A stretch of DNA of 64,000 nt from Candidatus Desulfopertinax cowenii (GCA_001899445.1 MPOA01000006.1:682001-746000); one strand, 5' to 3'. Counted from the stretch's first letter, positions 16,615 through 26,030 are shown. The notes: generated by a model not told the origin, from the letters alone. Made by a program: numbers and translations.

Positions 16615-17787
16615 ATGCGCGTTCTGTACTGGGATTGCTTCGCCGGGATCAGTGGCGACATGGCCCTGGGGTCCCTGATCGACGCCGGGGCCAACCCGGA
16701 AGAGCTCCGGACCATCCTCGCCCGGCTACCCCTGGAAGGATGGACGCTGGAAATCCGGGACGAAAAACGGTGCGGCCTGCGGGGCACCAAGGCCGAGGTC
16801 CGGGTAACCGGTGACCAACCGCACCGCCGCCTGTCCGACATCCTGGATCTGCTGCATGCCGCCGATCTGCCGGACCCGGTAACCGAGACCACGGCCCGGG
16901 TGTTTACCCGCCTGGCCGCGGCCGAGGCGAGAGTCCACGGCATTGCTCCGGACCGGGTACATTTTCACGAGGTGGGCGCCGTGGACGCCATCGTTGAAAT
17001 CGTGGGCAGCGTCGTTGCCCTGCGGCTCCTGGGCGTGGAACGGGTCGAGGTCTCACCCCTGCCCCTCGGACGGAGTTTCGTACGCTGCGCGCACGGCGTC
17101 CTGCCGGTACCGACGCCCGCGGTGTTGGAGCTGATCCGCGGTTTCCCTACCAGGCCGACCGACGTCGAGGGTGAACTGGTCACCCCCACCGGGGCCGCCC
17201 TAGCCGTCACCCTGGCTGCCGCCGCCGGGCCGATCCCGGAGCTGGTGATCGACCGGGTCGGCTACGGCGCGGGAACAACGACCTTTCCCTTTCCAAATCT
17301 CCTGCGGGCGATCGTCGGCCAGGCCGCGGTCACGGCCCCGGAAGCGCGTGAAGGTGTGGTGATCCTGGAAACCGTCCTAGACGACGTCAACCCCGAACAC
17401 TACCCCTTTTTCCTGGAACGCCTCCGCAACGCCGGGGCCCTGGACGCCTACCTGACCCCGCTGATCATGAAAAAGGGCCGCCCGGGCATAAAACTTACTG
17501 TTTTGTCCGGCCCGGACGTATGGAAATCACTGCTCAGGGAAATAATAAGGGAAACTGGAACACTGGGGGTGCGTTTGCGCCACGAGGACCGGGTCACGCT
17601 GGAACGGAAGGTGTTTCAGGTAAACACGGAGTACGGTCCGGTGCGGGTGAAGGTCGCCCTGTTGGACGAAACGGTAGTGCGGATCAAACCGGAGTATGAG
17701 GACTGCCGGACACTAGCGCTCAAATATGGGGTGCCAGTGCGCACGGTGACCTCCGCGGCGGAGCGGGCCGCTCAAGAAAGGTTGTAA
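16615..17787 (+). CDS. larC: Nickel insertion enzyme LarC (pyridinium-3,5-bisthiocarboxylate nickel chelatase)
   Basis: LarC inserts nickel, using CTP, into the dithiocarboxylate made by LarE. The 390-residue single frame contains the conserved opening YWDCFAGISGDMALGSLIDAG, the HFHEVGAVDAIVEIVG segment near residue 118, and TVLDDVNPEHYPFFLERL near residue 260. In some species larC needs a programmed frameshift; here it is one uninterrupted frame. Its 3' end overlaps a convergent LAGLIDADG-type gene by 16 bases. Confidence 0.9.
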   Translation: MRVLYWDCFAGISGDMALGSLIDAGANPEELRTILARLPLEGWTLEIRDEKRCGLRGTKAEVRVTGDQPHRRLSDILDLLHAADLPDPVTETTARVFTRLAAAEARVHGIAPDRVHFHEVGAVDAIVEIVGSVVALRLLGVERVEVSPLPLGRSFVRCAHGVLPVPTPAVLELIRGFPTRPTDVEGELVTPTGAALAVTLAAAAGPIPELVIDRVGYGAGTTTFPFPNLLRAIVGQAAVTAPEAREGVVILETVLDDVNPEHYPFFLERLRNAGALDAYLTPLIMKKGRPGIKLTVLSGPDVWKSLLREIIRETGTLGVRLRHEDRVTLERKVFQVNTEYGPVRVKVALLDETVVRIKPEYEDCRTLALKYGVPVRTVTSAAERAAQERL

Positions 17788-18092
17788 TCGCGCTTCATCT
17801 TCCGGTAGCGTTCGTAGGTGGGGGGGTTGACCTCCTCCAGGGGTAGCTGGTCAAGGACCGGCAGGAGCCCCCGAAGCGCCGCTCCGCGGACCATCCACTG
17901 GCAATAATCACGCCCGCCGTGCTGGTAAGGCCCGTAGAGACGGGAACCGGGAATCGTCTGCAGCAGCCACTCAAACAGCGCCCGGTGGCGGGAATGCATC
18001 CGCACCGTGATGTGCGGCTGTCGTCCGTCGCCCCCGAAATGACCTTCACCAATCAGAATGCCGAGGAGCAATCCCCTTTCGAAGTCCCGCAT
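17772..18092 (-). CDS. Small single-motif LAGLIDADG-type protein
   Basis: A 106-residue protein with LLLGILIGEGHF at about residues 8-19, matching the LAGLIDADG helix with Glu as the acidic metal ligand, then a THV-type strand pattern (ITVRMHSRHRALFEWL). One motif implies it would act as a homodimer if it is a DNA endonuclease. No intron or intein host is visible. It could also be a domesticated DNA-binding protein. The start is ATG 18092 with AGGGTGAT upstream. It lies just downstream of parB on the same strand. Confidence 0.6.
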   Translation of the reverse strand: MRDFERGLLLGILIGEGHFGGDGRQPHITVRMHSRHRALFEWLLQTIPGSRLYGPYQHGGRDYCQWMVRGAALRGLLPVLDQLPLEEVNPPTYERYRKMKRDYNLS

Positions 18093-18107
18093 TAACCATC
18101 ACCCTGT

Positions 18108-18136
18108 TGTTTCACCGTCAGGTAACACGTGAAACA
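18108..18136. promoter_or_regulatory. Inverted pair of parS half-sites
   Basis: TGTTTCAC (18108-18115) and GTGAAACA (18129-18136) are perfect inverse complements, and each equals one half of the consensus parS site. They are 13 bases apart instead of abutting. The site is next to the parB 3' end and upstream of the LAGLIDADG-type gene. It may be a degenerate ParB site or simply a hairpin. Confidence 0.35.
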
Positions 18137-18143
18137 TTAAAAA

Positions 18144-19034
18144 TTATTTTCTTTCTCTTTTGTCTTGCGCCCCCAACCGGGCCAGCCAGTCCAGCACCAG
18201 CCAGAACTCGCCCTCGTTCCGGTAGTGAATTTCCAGGCGCCCCTTTTGGCGGTTGCCCCGAACGGCTACCCGGTCCCCGAACGCTCCGGCCCGTTCGCGC
18301 ACTAGCAATTCCAACTCCGGGTCCCGACCCCGCCGTTTCCGCTCCGGTCCGGCTCGTGCAGCCGGCGCCGGCCGGACGGCCTGCCGCACCTCATCCTCCA
18401 GGGCCCGGACCGATAGGCCTTCGGCCGCCGCTCGCCGCGCTAGTTCCACTTGGCGCGCCGGATCGTTCACCGCTACCAGCGTCCGAGCGTGGCCGGCCGT
18501 CAGCGCCCCGGAACTCACGATTTCTTGGACCTGGAGGGGAAGGGAAAGCAACCGCAGGCTGTTGGTGACATGCACCCGGCTCTTGCCCACCCGGCGCGCA
18601 ACCTCTTCCTGGGTCAAATTAAACTCTTCCACCAGGCTGCGGTAAGCCAACGCCTCTTCCAGCGGGTTCAGGTTTTCCCGCTGAATGTTCTCGATCAGCG
18701 CGGCTGCCGCGGCCTCGGCCTCCGCCATCTCCCGTACCACGGCCGGAATGCGCTCTCGGCCCAGCGCCTGGAAAGCGCGCAACCGGCGTTCGCCCGAAAT
18801 CAATTCATAACCGTCCCGGGTTTGCCGCACCACGATCGGCTGTACCAGGCCGACTTCCTCGATGGAAGTCGCCAGTTCGGCCAGTTTTTCCTGGTCAAAC
18901 ATCTGCCGCGTTTGCCGGGGGTTGGTTCGAATTTCATTGACCGGTATCTCCCGCAACGCCTCGCCAGTTACCGCCACTTCGCCCCCGGGGAACAGGGCGT
19001 CTAAGCCCCGGCCCAGGGCCCTTTTCTTAGCCAC
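18144..19034 (-). CDS. parB: Chromosome-partitioning protein ParB (Spo0J)
   Basis: ParB binds parS sites near the origin, spreads as a CTP-dependent clamp and works with ParA in segregation. The 296-residue protein begins KKRALGRGLDALFPGG. It has the CTP-binding N-terminal domain with the GERRLRAFQALG motif near residue 80, a central helix-turn-helix (TQEEVARRVGKSRVHVTNSLR) and a C-terminal dimerisation domain. It overlaps parA by eight bases. This is the usual parA-parB pair downstream of rsmG. Confidence 0.96.
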   Translation of the reverse strand: MAKKRALGRGLDALFPGGEVAVTGEALREIPVNEIRTNPRQTRQMFDQEKLAELATSIEEVGLVQPIVVRQTRDGYELISGERRLRAFQALGRERIPAVVREMAEAEAAAAALIENIQRENLNPLEEALAYRSLVEEFNLTQEEVARRVGKSRVHVTNSLRLLSLPLQVQEIVSSGALTAGHARTLVAVNDPARQVELARRAAAEGLSVRALEDEVRQAVRPAPAARAGPERKRRGRDPELELLVRERAGAFGDRVAVRGNRQKGRLEIHYRNEGEFWLVLDWLARLGAQDKRERK

Positions 19035-19791
19035 TGCCCATCACTTCCTTCGCCAGTTCCTGGTACACTCCGGCCCCGCGGCATTTCGGGTCGTACACCA
19101 CCACCGGCCTGCCGAAGCTGGGGGCTTCACTCAACCGGATGTTACGGGGGATAATGGTCCGGTAAACCTTTTGCCGAAAATACTTCTTGACTTCCTCGAC
19201 CACCTGGATGGACAGGTTGGTCCGACCGTCAAACATGGTCAGTAGCACCCCTTCAATGCCCAGCCTGGTATTCAGCCGGCGCTGCACCCGTTGAATCGTG
19301 CCCATCAGGTGGCCCAGTCCCTCCAGGGCGAAATACTCGCACTGGATGGGAATCAGCACTGAATCCGCCGCGCCCAGGGCGTTTAGAGTTAGCAAACCCA
19401 GGGAAGGGGGACAGTCGATGAACAAGTAATCGTAGTCGTCCCGCACCTTCATGAGCGCTTGTTTTAGAACCAGCTCCCGGTCCTTTAGATTCACCATTTC
19501 AATTTCGGCGGCCGCGAGCCGCAGGGTGGCCGGCACGACGTCCAGCCCCCGGACCACCCGGCAGGGCTGGATTACCGAGCGGAGCGCATCCCCCTCAATC
19601 AGCACGTTGTAAATGCACCGCTTCAGGCTGTCGCGCTCCACCCCCAGGCCGCTGGTCGCATTGCCCTGCGGATCGATGTCCACCACCAGCACCCGCTTGT
19701 CCTTCAACGCTAGGGCCGACCCCAAATTAACGCAGGTGGTGGTCTTAGCCACGCCGCCCTTCTGATTGGTTACCGCGATTACCCTGCCCAA
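19027..19791 (-). CDS. parA: Chromosome-partitioning ATPase ParA (Soj)
   Basis: A 254-residue ParA/MinD-type ATPase. The deviant Walker A is KGGVAKTTT at residues 11-19, with Ala where Gly is more common but both signature lysines present. VLVVDIDPQGNATSGLG gives the A' region and FIDCPPSLGLLTLNAL the Walker B region. It regulates DnaA and moves ParB-parS complexes. It overlaps parB; the gene before it is rsmG after a 140-base gap. Confidence 0.96.
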   Translation of the reverse strand: MGRVIAVTNQKGGVAKTTTCVNLGSALALKDKRVLVVDIDPQGNATSGLGVERDSLKRCIYNVLIEGDALRSVIQPCRVVRGLDVVPATLRLAAAEIEMVNLKDRELVLKQALMKVRDDYDYLFIDCPPSLGLLTLNALGAADSVLIPIQCEYFALEGLGHLMGTIQRVQRRLNTRLGIEGVLLTMFDGRTNLSIQVVEEVKKYFRQKVYRTIIPRNIRLSEAPSFGRPVVVYDPKCRGAGVYQELAKEVMGSG

Positions 19792-19933
19792 GCAAAGCCC
19801 CCCTGAGCGCCATTCGGCGGTAGAGTAAGTCAGGCTGTTTGCTTATTCCACTAAAGTGACAAAAAATCCTTCCAAAAGACGGGCAATCCAGCCAACAAGA
19901 ATCGCGCCCAAGGCCAAGGAAAGATCGTAGGAA

Positions 19934-20659
19934 CTACGAGAGGGGACGCTTGGTGGGGATTCCCGGGCGCCGCGGGAAACGTTCCGGCGTGGAGCCGGTT
20001 TTCTTGATCACCACCAGGGAGCGCCGCGCCTTCTCCCCGGGAAGCTCGAACTCCAGCACTTCGCGTACACTTCCGCCCAACGTTCGGAGCGCGCCGTCCG
20101 CCCGCCCCAGTTCCTCCCGCACGCCGGGGCCCTTGTAGGCCAGGAAAAGACCGCCGGGGCGGAGAAAGGGGAGACAATACTCGGCCAGCACCCGGATCTC
20201 GGCCACAGCCCGCGCCACAGCGTAGTGGTAGCCAGCGCGGTGATCCGGATCCCGCCCGGCGTCTTCGGCCCGGGCGGCCAGCACCCGGATCCCTTCCAGG
20301 CCCAGCGCGGACACGGTCCGCCGCAGAAAGGCGGCCTTCTTCCGGTTACTCTCCAGCAGGGTCACAGCCAAGCCGGGCCGGGCGATTTTCAGCGGCAGGC
20401 CCGGGAAGCCGGCGCCACTGCCGACGTCGATCAGCCGCTGCCCGGCCGCCGCCCCCACCAGTCGCGCTCCGGCCAGGGAATCTAGAAAATGTTTGTGCAC
20501 GATCTCCCGCGGTTCCCGGATCGCCGTCAGGTTGACCCGGGCCGCGTCCGCGGTTAGACAATCCAGAAGCCGGGAGAAGAGGGCGAGTTGACCACTATCC
20601 AGCGCCACTCCCCAACCCGCCGCTTCCTCCCGGAGCGCCCGAGCCGTTTCCGGGTCCAT
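19934..20659 (-). CDS. rsmG: 16S rRNA 7-methylguanosine methyltransferase RsmG (GidB)
   Basis: RsmG methylates G527 of 16S rRNA using S-adenosylmethionine. The 241-residue protein has [22 protein letters not shown], the SAM-binding loop [16 protein letters not shown] near residue 80 and a Rossmann fold. The start is ATG 20659 with GGGGGAGG upstream, which places its first 65 bases inside the end of mnmG. The last codons fold into a small hairpin (TCGTAG/CTACGA) at the stop. Confidence 0.94.
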   Translation of the reverse strand: MDPETARALREEAAGWGVALDSGQLALFSRLLDCLTADAARVNLTAIREPREIVHKHFLDSLAGARLVGAAAGQRLIDVGSGAGFPGLPLKIARPGLAVTLLESNRKKAAFLRRTVSALGLEGIRVLAARAEDAGRDPDHRAGYHYAVARAVAEIRVLAEYCLPFLRPGGLFLAYKGPGVREELGRADGALRTLGGSVREVLEFELPGEKARRSLVVIKKTGSTPERFPRRPGIPTKRPLS

Positions 20660-22544
20660 GGGACACCTCCCCCATGCGCCGCCGCTTTTCCAGATGCACC
20701 AGAAGAACGGCGATGTCAGCCGGACTAACCCCCGAAATGCGCCCGGCCTGGCCTACCGAAACCGGCTTGACCGCCGCCAGTTTCTCGGCGGCCTCGTTAG
20801 AAAGGCCGCGCACCTCGCGGTAGTCGAGGTCAGGCGGAATCCGCCGCGCCTCCATCTTCTCGAACCGGGATATTTGCGCCGACTGCTTTTCAAGGTAACC
20901 AGCGTACTTAACCTGGTTTTCGATCTCGGCCGCCACGTCGGCCGGCAGTTCCGGGTTTTCCAGCCCCAGGGCGGCGAGATCGCGATACCGAATCTCGGGA
21001 CGCCGCAGCACCTCCGCCAGGCGACTGGGCCTGGACAGCGGGGCCGAACCCCGCGACGCGAGCCAGTCCTGCACCCGCGCCGACACCGGCACGACCGTCC
21101 GCTCCAACCGCTCCAATTCCGCCTGCACCTGTTCCCGCTTGCGGACGAAACGCTCGTACCGCTCCCCGCTTACCAGGCCGATTTGGTGGGCCCGCTCGGT
21201 CAGCCGCAGGTCGGCGTTGTCCTGCCGCAGCGCCAGCCGGTACTCGGCCCGCGACGTGAAGATGCGGTACGGCTCCCGGGTACCCTTGGTGACCAAGTCA
21301 TCGATCAGCACGCCGATGTACCCCTCGGACCGGCTGATCACCAGCGGCTCCCGCTCTCGGACGAACTGGGCGGCGTTAATCCCAGCCACAATGCCCTGCG
21401 CGCCCGCTTCCTCGTACCCGGAAGTGCCGTTGATTTGTCCGGCCAGGAACAGGCCGGCGACGGCCTTGGTCTCCAGGCTGGGCTTCAGCTGCGTGGGCAC
21501 TACGTAGTCGTACTCGATGGCGTACCCGTAACGGACGATCTCCACCTTTTCCAGCCCCGGCAGGCTCCGCAGCATGGCCAGCTGCACGTCCTCCGGCAGG
21601 CTGGTGGACATCCCCTGGACGTAAAGCTCGTTGGTGCGCAAGCCTTCCGGCTCCACGAACACCTGGTGACGTTCTCGGTCGGCAAACCGGACTACCTTGT
21701 CCTCGATGGACGGGCAGTACCGCGGGCCGGTACCCTCGATGATCCCGGCGTACAGTGGGGACCGGTCCAGGTTCTCGCGGATGATCTCGTGGGTGCGGGG
21801 GGAGGTGTAGGTCAGCCAGCAGGGCACCTGCACCTGTTTCCGGACCCCGGACATGAAGGAAAAGCACGGCACGTCCACGTCCCCGTGCTGCGGGCTCATC
21901 CGCGAAAAATCCACCGTCCGCCGGTCCACGCGCGGCGGGGTGCCGGTTTTGAACCGCCCCACTTCGAAACCGGCCTCCCGCAGGCTTGCCGCCAGGCTGA
22001 CCGCCGGGAACTGGCCGTTCGGCGCCCCGTCGTAGCTGGTCTCGCCCACCAGGATCCGCGACCGGAGGTAGGTGCCGGTGGTTATCACCACGGCCGGGGC
22101 ATAGAGGCGCGCCCCCGTACGGGTCACCACGCCGCGTACGGCGTCGCCTTCAATCAACAGCCTTTCCACCATGGCCTGCTTCAGGTCCAAGAGCGGCTCG
22201 CTTTCCACCACCCGGCGCATGCTTTCCTGGTACAAACGCTTGTCGGTCTGCGCGCGGAGCGCCCGCACGGCCGGACCCTTGCGGGTGTTGAGTACGCGCA
22301 CCTGAATCGCCGCCCGGTCGGTGTTCAGGCCCATCTCGCCCCCCAGGGCGTCGATCTCCCGCACCAGGTGGCCCTTGCCGGGTCCGCCCACCGCGGGGTT
22401 GCAGGGCATCAGCGCCACAAAATCTATGTTCAACGTCAGCATCAGGGTGCGGCAGCCCAGACGCGCGGCCGCCAGCGCGGCCTCGCAGCCGGCGTGCCCA
22501 CCCCCGACCACGATCACGTCGTACTTTCCGGCCGTGTATTCCAT
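20595..22544 (-). CDS. mnmG: tRNA uridine-5-carboxymethylaminomethyl modification enzyme MnmG (GidA)
   Basis: MnmG, with MnmE, installs the carboxymethylaminomethyl group on wobble U34 of several tRNAs using FAD, tetrahydrofolate and glycine or ammonium. The protein is 649 residues from ATG 22544 (AGGTG upstream; GTG 22553 is the longer option). [17 protein letters not shown] near residue 14 is the FAD loop; [14 protein letters not shown] and the [11 protein letters not shown] segment are conserved. The C-terminus runs about 25 residues beyond the usual end as a Gly/Ser-rich tail written over the start of rsmG. mnmE lies upstream on the same strand, separated by two repeat elements. Confidence 0.95.
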   Translation of the reverse strand: MEYTAGKYDVIVVGGGHAGCEAALAAARLGCRTLMLTLNIDFVALMPCNPAVGGPGKGHLVREIDALGGEMGLNTDRAAIQVRVLNTRKGPAVRALRAQTDKRLYQESMRRVVESEPLLDLKQAMVERLLIEGDAVRGVVTRTGARLYAPAVVITTGTYLRSRILVGETSYDGAPNGQFPAVSLAASLREAGFEVGRFKTGTPPRVDRRTVDFSRMSPQHGDVDVPCFSFMSGVRKQVQVPCWLTYTSPRTHEIIRENLDRSPLYAGIIEGTGPRYCPSIEDKVVRFADRERHQVFVEPEGLRTNELYVQGMSTSLPEDVQLAMLRSLPGLEKVEIVRYGYAIEYDYVVPTQLKPSLETKAVAGLFLAGQINGTSGYEEAGAQGIVAGINAAQFVREREPLVISRSEGYIGVLIDDLVTKGTREPYRIFTSRAEYRLALRQDNADLRLTERAHQIGLVSGERYERFVRKREQVQAELERLERTVVPVSARVQDWLASRGSAPLSRPSRLAEVLRRPEIRYRDLAALGLENPELPADVAAEIENQVKYAGYLEKQSAQISRFEKMEARRIPPDLDYREVRGLSNEAAEKLAAVKPVSVGQAGRISGVSPADIAVLLVHLEKRRRMGEVSHGPGNGSGAPGGSGGLGSGAG

Positions 22545-22561
22545 GTTTTTCACCTACTATC

Positions 22562-22802
22562 TAGACCTTGCTAAAAAAGTCTATTTCCACACCGTTTGCT
22601 GTGCTGAGGCATTATCTTCGGTCACTGTGTCCGCGCTAAGGAATGAACTCGCTCGCCTCGGGCGGCGCCGAAACTCGCCCGCTTCGCGGTCTCAAACAGT
22701 CGGTCGCCGCTATTCCTCGGCCTCGCTCGTTCTTTGAACAAGCTCCCAATGTGACCTCCGATAATCCTCAGCACAACAGACTGACTTTTTCAGCGGAATC
22801 TA
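22562..22802. mobile_element. MITE-like 241-bp palindromic element
   Basis: The ends TAGACCTTGCTAAAAAAGTC (22562-22581) and its near inverse complement (22782-22802) bound an element with no coding frame. A further inner inverted pair, TGTGCTGAGG..ATTATC..CGGTCAC at 22600-22625 and its complement at 22751-22775, and weaker pairing to the centre make nearly the whole element an imperfect hairpin. The same end sequence occurs alone at 9950 and 61885. It sits 18 bases beyond mnmG on its upstream side. It looks like a non-autonomous element mobilised by a transposase elsewhere. Confidence 0.7.
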
Positions 22803-22823
22803 TCTACACCTAAATTCTGTTTG

Positions 22824-23151
22824 CAGGGCAGACCCCCCGTGCCGCCTTAGTAGGCGGCACCAACGAAGGATGAAAATCGTTCGTTGCAGTGTTTCCGGCC
22901 GCGGCCATTGCGTAGCGCCGGTAACGGCCAGCCGGCGCAAGTGAGGTTGGCGCTGCCGCCGACGAGGACGCGAGGGTCGATTTGGCAAAGGTAGATTTTG
23001 CCGGCAACTATGCAGCACGGCAACGACAAGCGGCAAAGCGCACCATCTCGCAATCCGCAGGAGGCGGGGCAGCGCCCCGAACGAACCGTGCTGCCGTCGG
23101 CGCGGAGCACCGGCCGCGAAGGAAACACGACGACGAACGACTATTTTCAAG
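22824..23151 (-). repeat. Gene-end repeat, copy A (after mnmE)
   Basis: On the minus strand this 328-base segment starts CTTGAAAATAGT a few bases after the mnmE stop and ends GGTCTGCCCTG. It aligns along its length with 60940-61274, which follows tatD in the same relative orientation, and its inner part with 36993-37060 after gyrA. Best-conserved blocks are GGCAGCACGG.T.GTTCGGG, the CCTCACTTGCGCCGGCTGGC block, and a terminal hairpin (GTGCCGCC with GGCGGCAC). Short frames inside are broken by indels between copies, so coding is unlikely. Confidence 0.75.
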
Positions 23152-23158
23152 ACAGAAT

Positions 23159-24553
23159 CTACTTCCCGATGCAAAAATCGGCGAAGATCCGGTCCAGCAG
23201 GTCGTCGCCGACGGTGGCGCCGGTGATCTCGCCGAGTGCGTCCAGGGCGTTCCGGACGTCGATCGCCGCCATCTCCAGCGGCAGCCCGCCGGTCAGCGCC
23301 GCCCGCGCCTCGTTCGTGTAGCGGCGCGCCCGCTCCAGGGCGTTTTTGTGCCGGACGTTCGAAATCAGGATGGGGTCGCGGCCAGCAACCTGTCCCCCCA
23401 GGACCAGGTCGGCGATGACCTCTTCGAGTTTGTCCAGGCCCCGCCCTTCGCGCACCGCTACCCGTAGCACCGGCCCCGCCACCAGGCGGCGGATTTCGTC
23501 CGGGTCGATCCCGGCGGGGGCCAGGTCGATTTTGTTGATCAACACCACCAGGGGTTTCCCGGCCGCCAGGGCCAGAACCTCCCGGTCCTCGGCCTCCAGC
23601 CCGGAGGCGGCGTCCAGCACCGCCAGTACCAGGTCGGCCGCAGCTACTACGTTCCGGGTCCGGGCCACGCCGATCCGTTCCACCGCGTCCTCCGTCTCGC
23701 GCAGACCCGCCGTGTCCAGGAGCCGCAGCGGAATGCCCCGCAGGTTCACCGTTTCCTCGATGACGTCCCGGGTGGTACCGGGAATGTCTGTAACGATTGC
23801 CCGTGCCTCCCGCAGCAGGGCGTTTAAGAGCGACGACTTGCCCACGTTCGGTTTACCCACAATGACCACGCCCAGGCCTTCCCGGTACACCCGGCCGGCA
23901 TCGGCCCCGGCCAATAGTTCGGCGCATTCGTCCGCGATCCCGGTCAGCCGGCGGGCCAGTTCCGCCAATTCGGTTTCCGGAACGTCTTCCTCATCGGGAA
24001 AGTCAATGCTGGCCTCCATTTCGGCCAGCACCCGTAACAGCGCTTCTCGCAGCGCCTCGATTCGTTCCGACAGTTCTCCGCGCAGCTGCCCCAGGGCGAC
24101 CTTCAGGCTCTCGCCGGTCCGGGCGCGGATCACGTCCAGGATTGCTTCCGCCTGGGCCAAATCCAGCCGCCCATTTAAAAAGGCCCGCCTGGTAAATTCG
24201 CCAGGCTCGGCAAGCCTGGCCCCAGAATCAAGCACTAACTGTAAAATCCGCCGCAGCGGCACAATCCCACCGTGGCCGTTGATTTCTACCACGTCCTCCC
24301 GGGTGTAACTGCGGGGAGCACGCATCAGCGCCAGTAGGACCTCGTCGACCGTCTCGCCACTGGCGGGATCCACCACATAACCGTAGTACAACCGGTAACC
24401 CGGCCCGGACCTCCAATCGCGAGCGCCGGCTGGCCGAAATATCCGGCCGGCGATCTCAACGGCCGCCGGACCGCTGATCCGAACAATTCCGATCCCGCCC
24501 TCTCCCGGGGGCGTGGCGATGGCTGCAATCGTGTCGTGCAGCAACCCCCACAC
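23159..24553 (-). CDS. mnmE: tRNA modification GTPase MnmE (TrmE)
   Basis: The GTPase partner of MnmG. The protein of up to 464 residues has the N-terminal folate-binding domain ([19 protein letters not shown]), a helical domain and a G domain inserted near residue 220. That G domain has G1 [13 protein letters not shown]2 [12 protein letters not shown]3 [10 protein letters not shown] and NKID. It ends in CIGK, the conserved C-terminus. The start is either GTG 24553, touching the jag stop, or the TTG three codons later. Its 3' end is followed directly by repeat copy A. Confidence 0.95.
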   Translation of the reverse strand: MWGLLHDTIAAIATPPGEGGIGIVRISGPAAVEIAGRIFRPAGARDWRSGPGYRLYYGYVVDPASGETVDEVLLALMRAPRSYTREDVVEINGHGGIVPLRRILQLVLDSGARLAEPGEFTRRAFLNGRLDLAQAEAILDVIRARTGESLKVALGQLRGELSERIEALREALLRVLAEMEASIDFPDEEDVPETELAELARRLTGIADECAELLAGADAGRVYREGLGVVIVGKPNVGKSSLLNALLREARAIVTDIPGTTRDVIEETVNLRGIPLRLLDTAGLRETEDAVERIGVARTRNVVAAADLVLAVLDAASGLEAEDREVLALAAGKPLVVLINKIDLAPAGIDPDEIRRLVAGPVLRVAVREGRGLDKLEEVIADLVLGGQVAGRDPILISNVRHKNALERARRYTNEARAALTGGLPLEMAAIDVRNALDALGEITGATVGDDLLDRIFADFCIGK

Positions 24554-25174
24554 CTACTTTCGGGGGGCGATGATGATCTTGCGAAAAGGATCTTCCCCTT
24601 CACTGAAGGTGTAAATGTCGTCCCGGCCGCGCAGCGTGGTGTGGATGATCCTTCTTTCCTGCGGGTTCATGGGCTCTAGGACCACGCTCCGGCCGCGCCG
24701 CTTAGCTTTTTCGGCTAGCTTGTTGGCCAGGCTAACCAGTGTGTCCTCGCGCTTTTTCCGGTATCCCTCCACGTCCAAGAAGATCCTTTTTCTTTCTTTC
24801 TGGTTCTTGTTCACCGCCACGTTAACCAGGTATTGCAAAGCGTTGAGCGTTTCACCCCGTCTCCCGATCAGAATCCCGAGGTTTTGGCCCTCGAGGCCGA
24901 TATTGAGGTCGTGTTCGTTCTCTTTGATGGCGATCTGCGCCTCGACCCCCATCGCCCTCACGATTCTCTCCAGGAAATCACGGGCCCGGTCTGCGGCCGT
25001 TTCTTTCACCGCCACCCGCACCCGGGCTGGGCGGCCGCCCAAAATTCCAAAAAGACCCCGGGACGGTTCCTCAAGCACTTCAATCTCCACGCGGTCGCGC
25101 GACACCCCCAGTACCCTCAGGACCTCCTCAACCGCCTCTTCTACGCTTCTTCCGCTTCCTTCGACCACTTTCAC
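24554..25174 (-). CDS. jag: RNA-binding protein Jag (KhpB/EloR)
   Basis: A 206-residue cytosolic RNA-binding protein linked to cell elongation and division in Gram-positives. The Jag-N domain occupies about residues 1-50 (VEGSGRSVEEAVEEVLRVLG), with the conserved GLFGILG near 40. A KH domain follows with GRRGETLNALQYLVN near 105, then an R3H domain (ERRIIHTTLRGRDDIYTFSEG). Its start lies 47 bases inside yidC, so translation is probably coupled. The order rpmH-rnpA-yidD-yidC-jag-mnmE is the standard one. Confidence 0.95.
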   Translation of the reverse strand: MKVVEGSGRSVEEAVEEVLRVLGVSRDRVEIEVLEEPSRGLFGILGGRPARVRVAVKETAADRARDFLERIVRAMGVEAQIAIKENEHDLNIGLEGQNLGILIGRRGETLNALQYLVNVAVNKNQKERKRIFLDVEGYRKKREDTLVSLANKLAEKAKRRGRSVVLEPMNPQERRIIHTTLRGRDDIYTFSEGEDPFRKIIIAPRK

Positions 25175-26006
25175 CCTGCGCTACCTCCTCCTTGCCGGGC
25201 TGGCCGCGCTTGCCCTTTGCGGAAGATTTTTTCGCCGGGGCGGGCTTCACGGCCGCCGGCGCCTCCTCGGTTTTTCCCTTGGCTTTAGTTTCCCGGCCAG
25301 CTTTCTCTTCATCCCCGGCTTTCCTCTGCTGCGCGGCCCTATCCCCTAATAGCTGCTTGTTGATAAACACCTGCTGCACGCTACCTACCACGTTGAAGGT
25401 TACCCAATACACCGAAAGGCCAGCCGGCAGGGTGGCGCTGATCCAGCCGATGAACAGCGGCATCATGATTAACATCATCTTCTGTATCGACTCCTGGCTC
25501 GGGTTGCCGCTGCCCGCACTCAGAGCCATGCTCAGTTTAGCCTGGATGTAGGTGGTCACCGCCGCCAGCACCGGCAGAATAAACAGCGGATCCCGCACGC
25601 TCAGGCTATCCATCCACAAGAACCCGGCATGGGCGGGGTTTACGTACGGGAATTTCCACAGCGCCTGGTACAGCGCGATCAGGATTGGTAACTGGAGCAA
25701 CAGCAAGAGGCAGCCGGACATAGGGTTGACCTTGCGTTCCTTGTACAGCTCCATTATTTTCTGCTGCATCTTTTGCTTATCTTTGCCGTAGACATCCTGA
25801 ATCTTCTTGATCTCAGGCTGCAGCTGGCTCATCTGGGCCATCGAGCGCATCTGGGTCCGCGTTATCGGGTGCAAAACAAGCTTGATCAAGATGGTCACCA
25901 GGATAATCGCCAGGCCGTAGCTGGGTACCCCGGCGGCAACGGTGAATTCGTACAACCAGTTAATCAGCGCGGTCATCCCGCTGCCAAGTGCTTCAAACAC
26001 AAACAC
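25128..26006 (-). CDS. yidC: Membrane protein insertase YidC (SpoIIIJ family)
   Basis: YidC inserts membrane proteins alone or with SecYEG. This is the short Gram-positive form, 292 residues, with five hydrophobic helices. The conserved ILIKLVLHPITRTQMRSM segment with a positively charged groove residue lies near residue 45, and the PMSGCLLLLLQLPILIALY helix follows. There is no lipobox, so it is not a lipoprotein as in Bacillus SpoIIIJ. A Lys/Arg-rich tail of about 70 residues follows the last helix and probably contacts ribosomes; its coding sequence overlaps jag. Confidence 0.94.
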   Translation of the reverse strand: MFVFEALGSGMTALINWLYEFTVAAGVPSYGLAIILVTILIKLVLHPITRTQMRSMAQMSQLQPEIKKIQDVYGKDKQKMQQKIMELYKERKVNPMSGCLLLLLQLPILIALYQALWKFPYVNPAHAGFLWMDSLSVRDPLFILPVLAAVTTYIQAKLSMALSAGSGNPSQESIQKMMLIMMPLFIGWISATLPAGLSVYWVTFNVVGSVQQVFINKQLLGDRAAQQRKAGDEEKAGRETKAKGKTEEAPAAVKPAPAKKSSAKGKRGQPGKEEVAQGESGRRKRKKRRRGG

Positions 26007-26030
26007 TGCTTATTACCCCCAAAAAATAGG

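Noticed and set aside
20658-22574. A 638-codon open frame on the plus strand opposite mnmG
   Set aside because: It is the exact antisense of a highly conserved gene; long antisense frames arise from the high GC content and codon bias. No family similarity or ribosome site.
22824-23151. Repeat copy A as a transposase gene remnant
   Set aside because: No transposase motif in any frame, and the three copies share gene-end placement rather than coding features.
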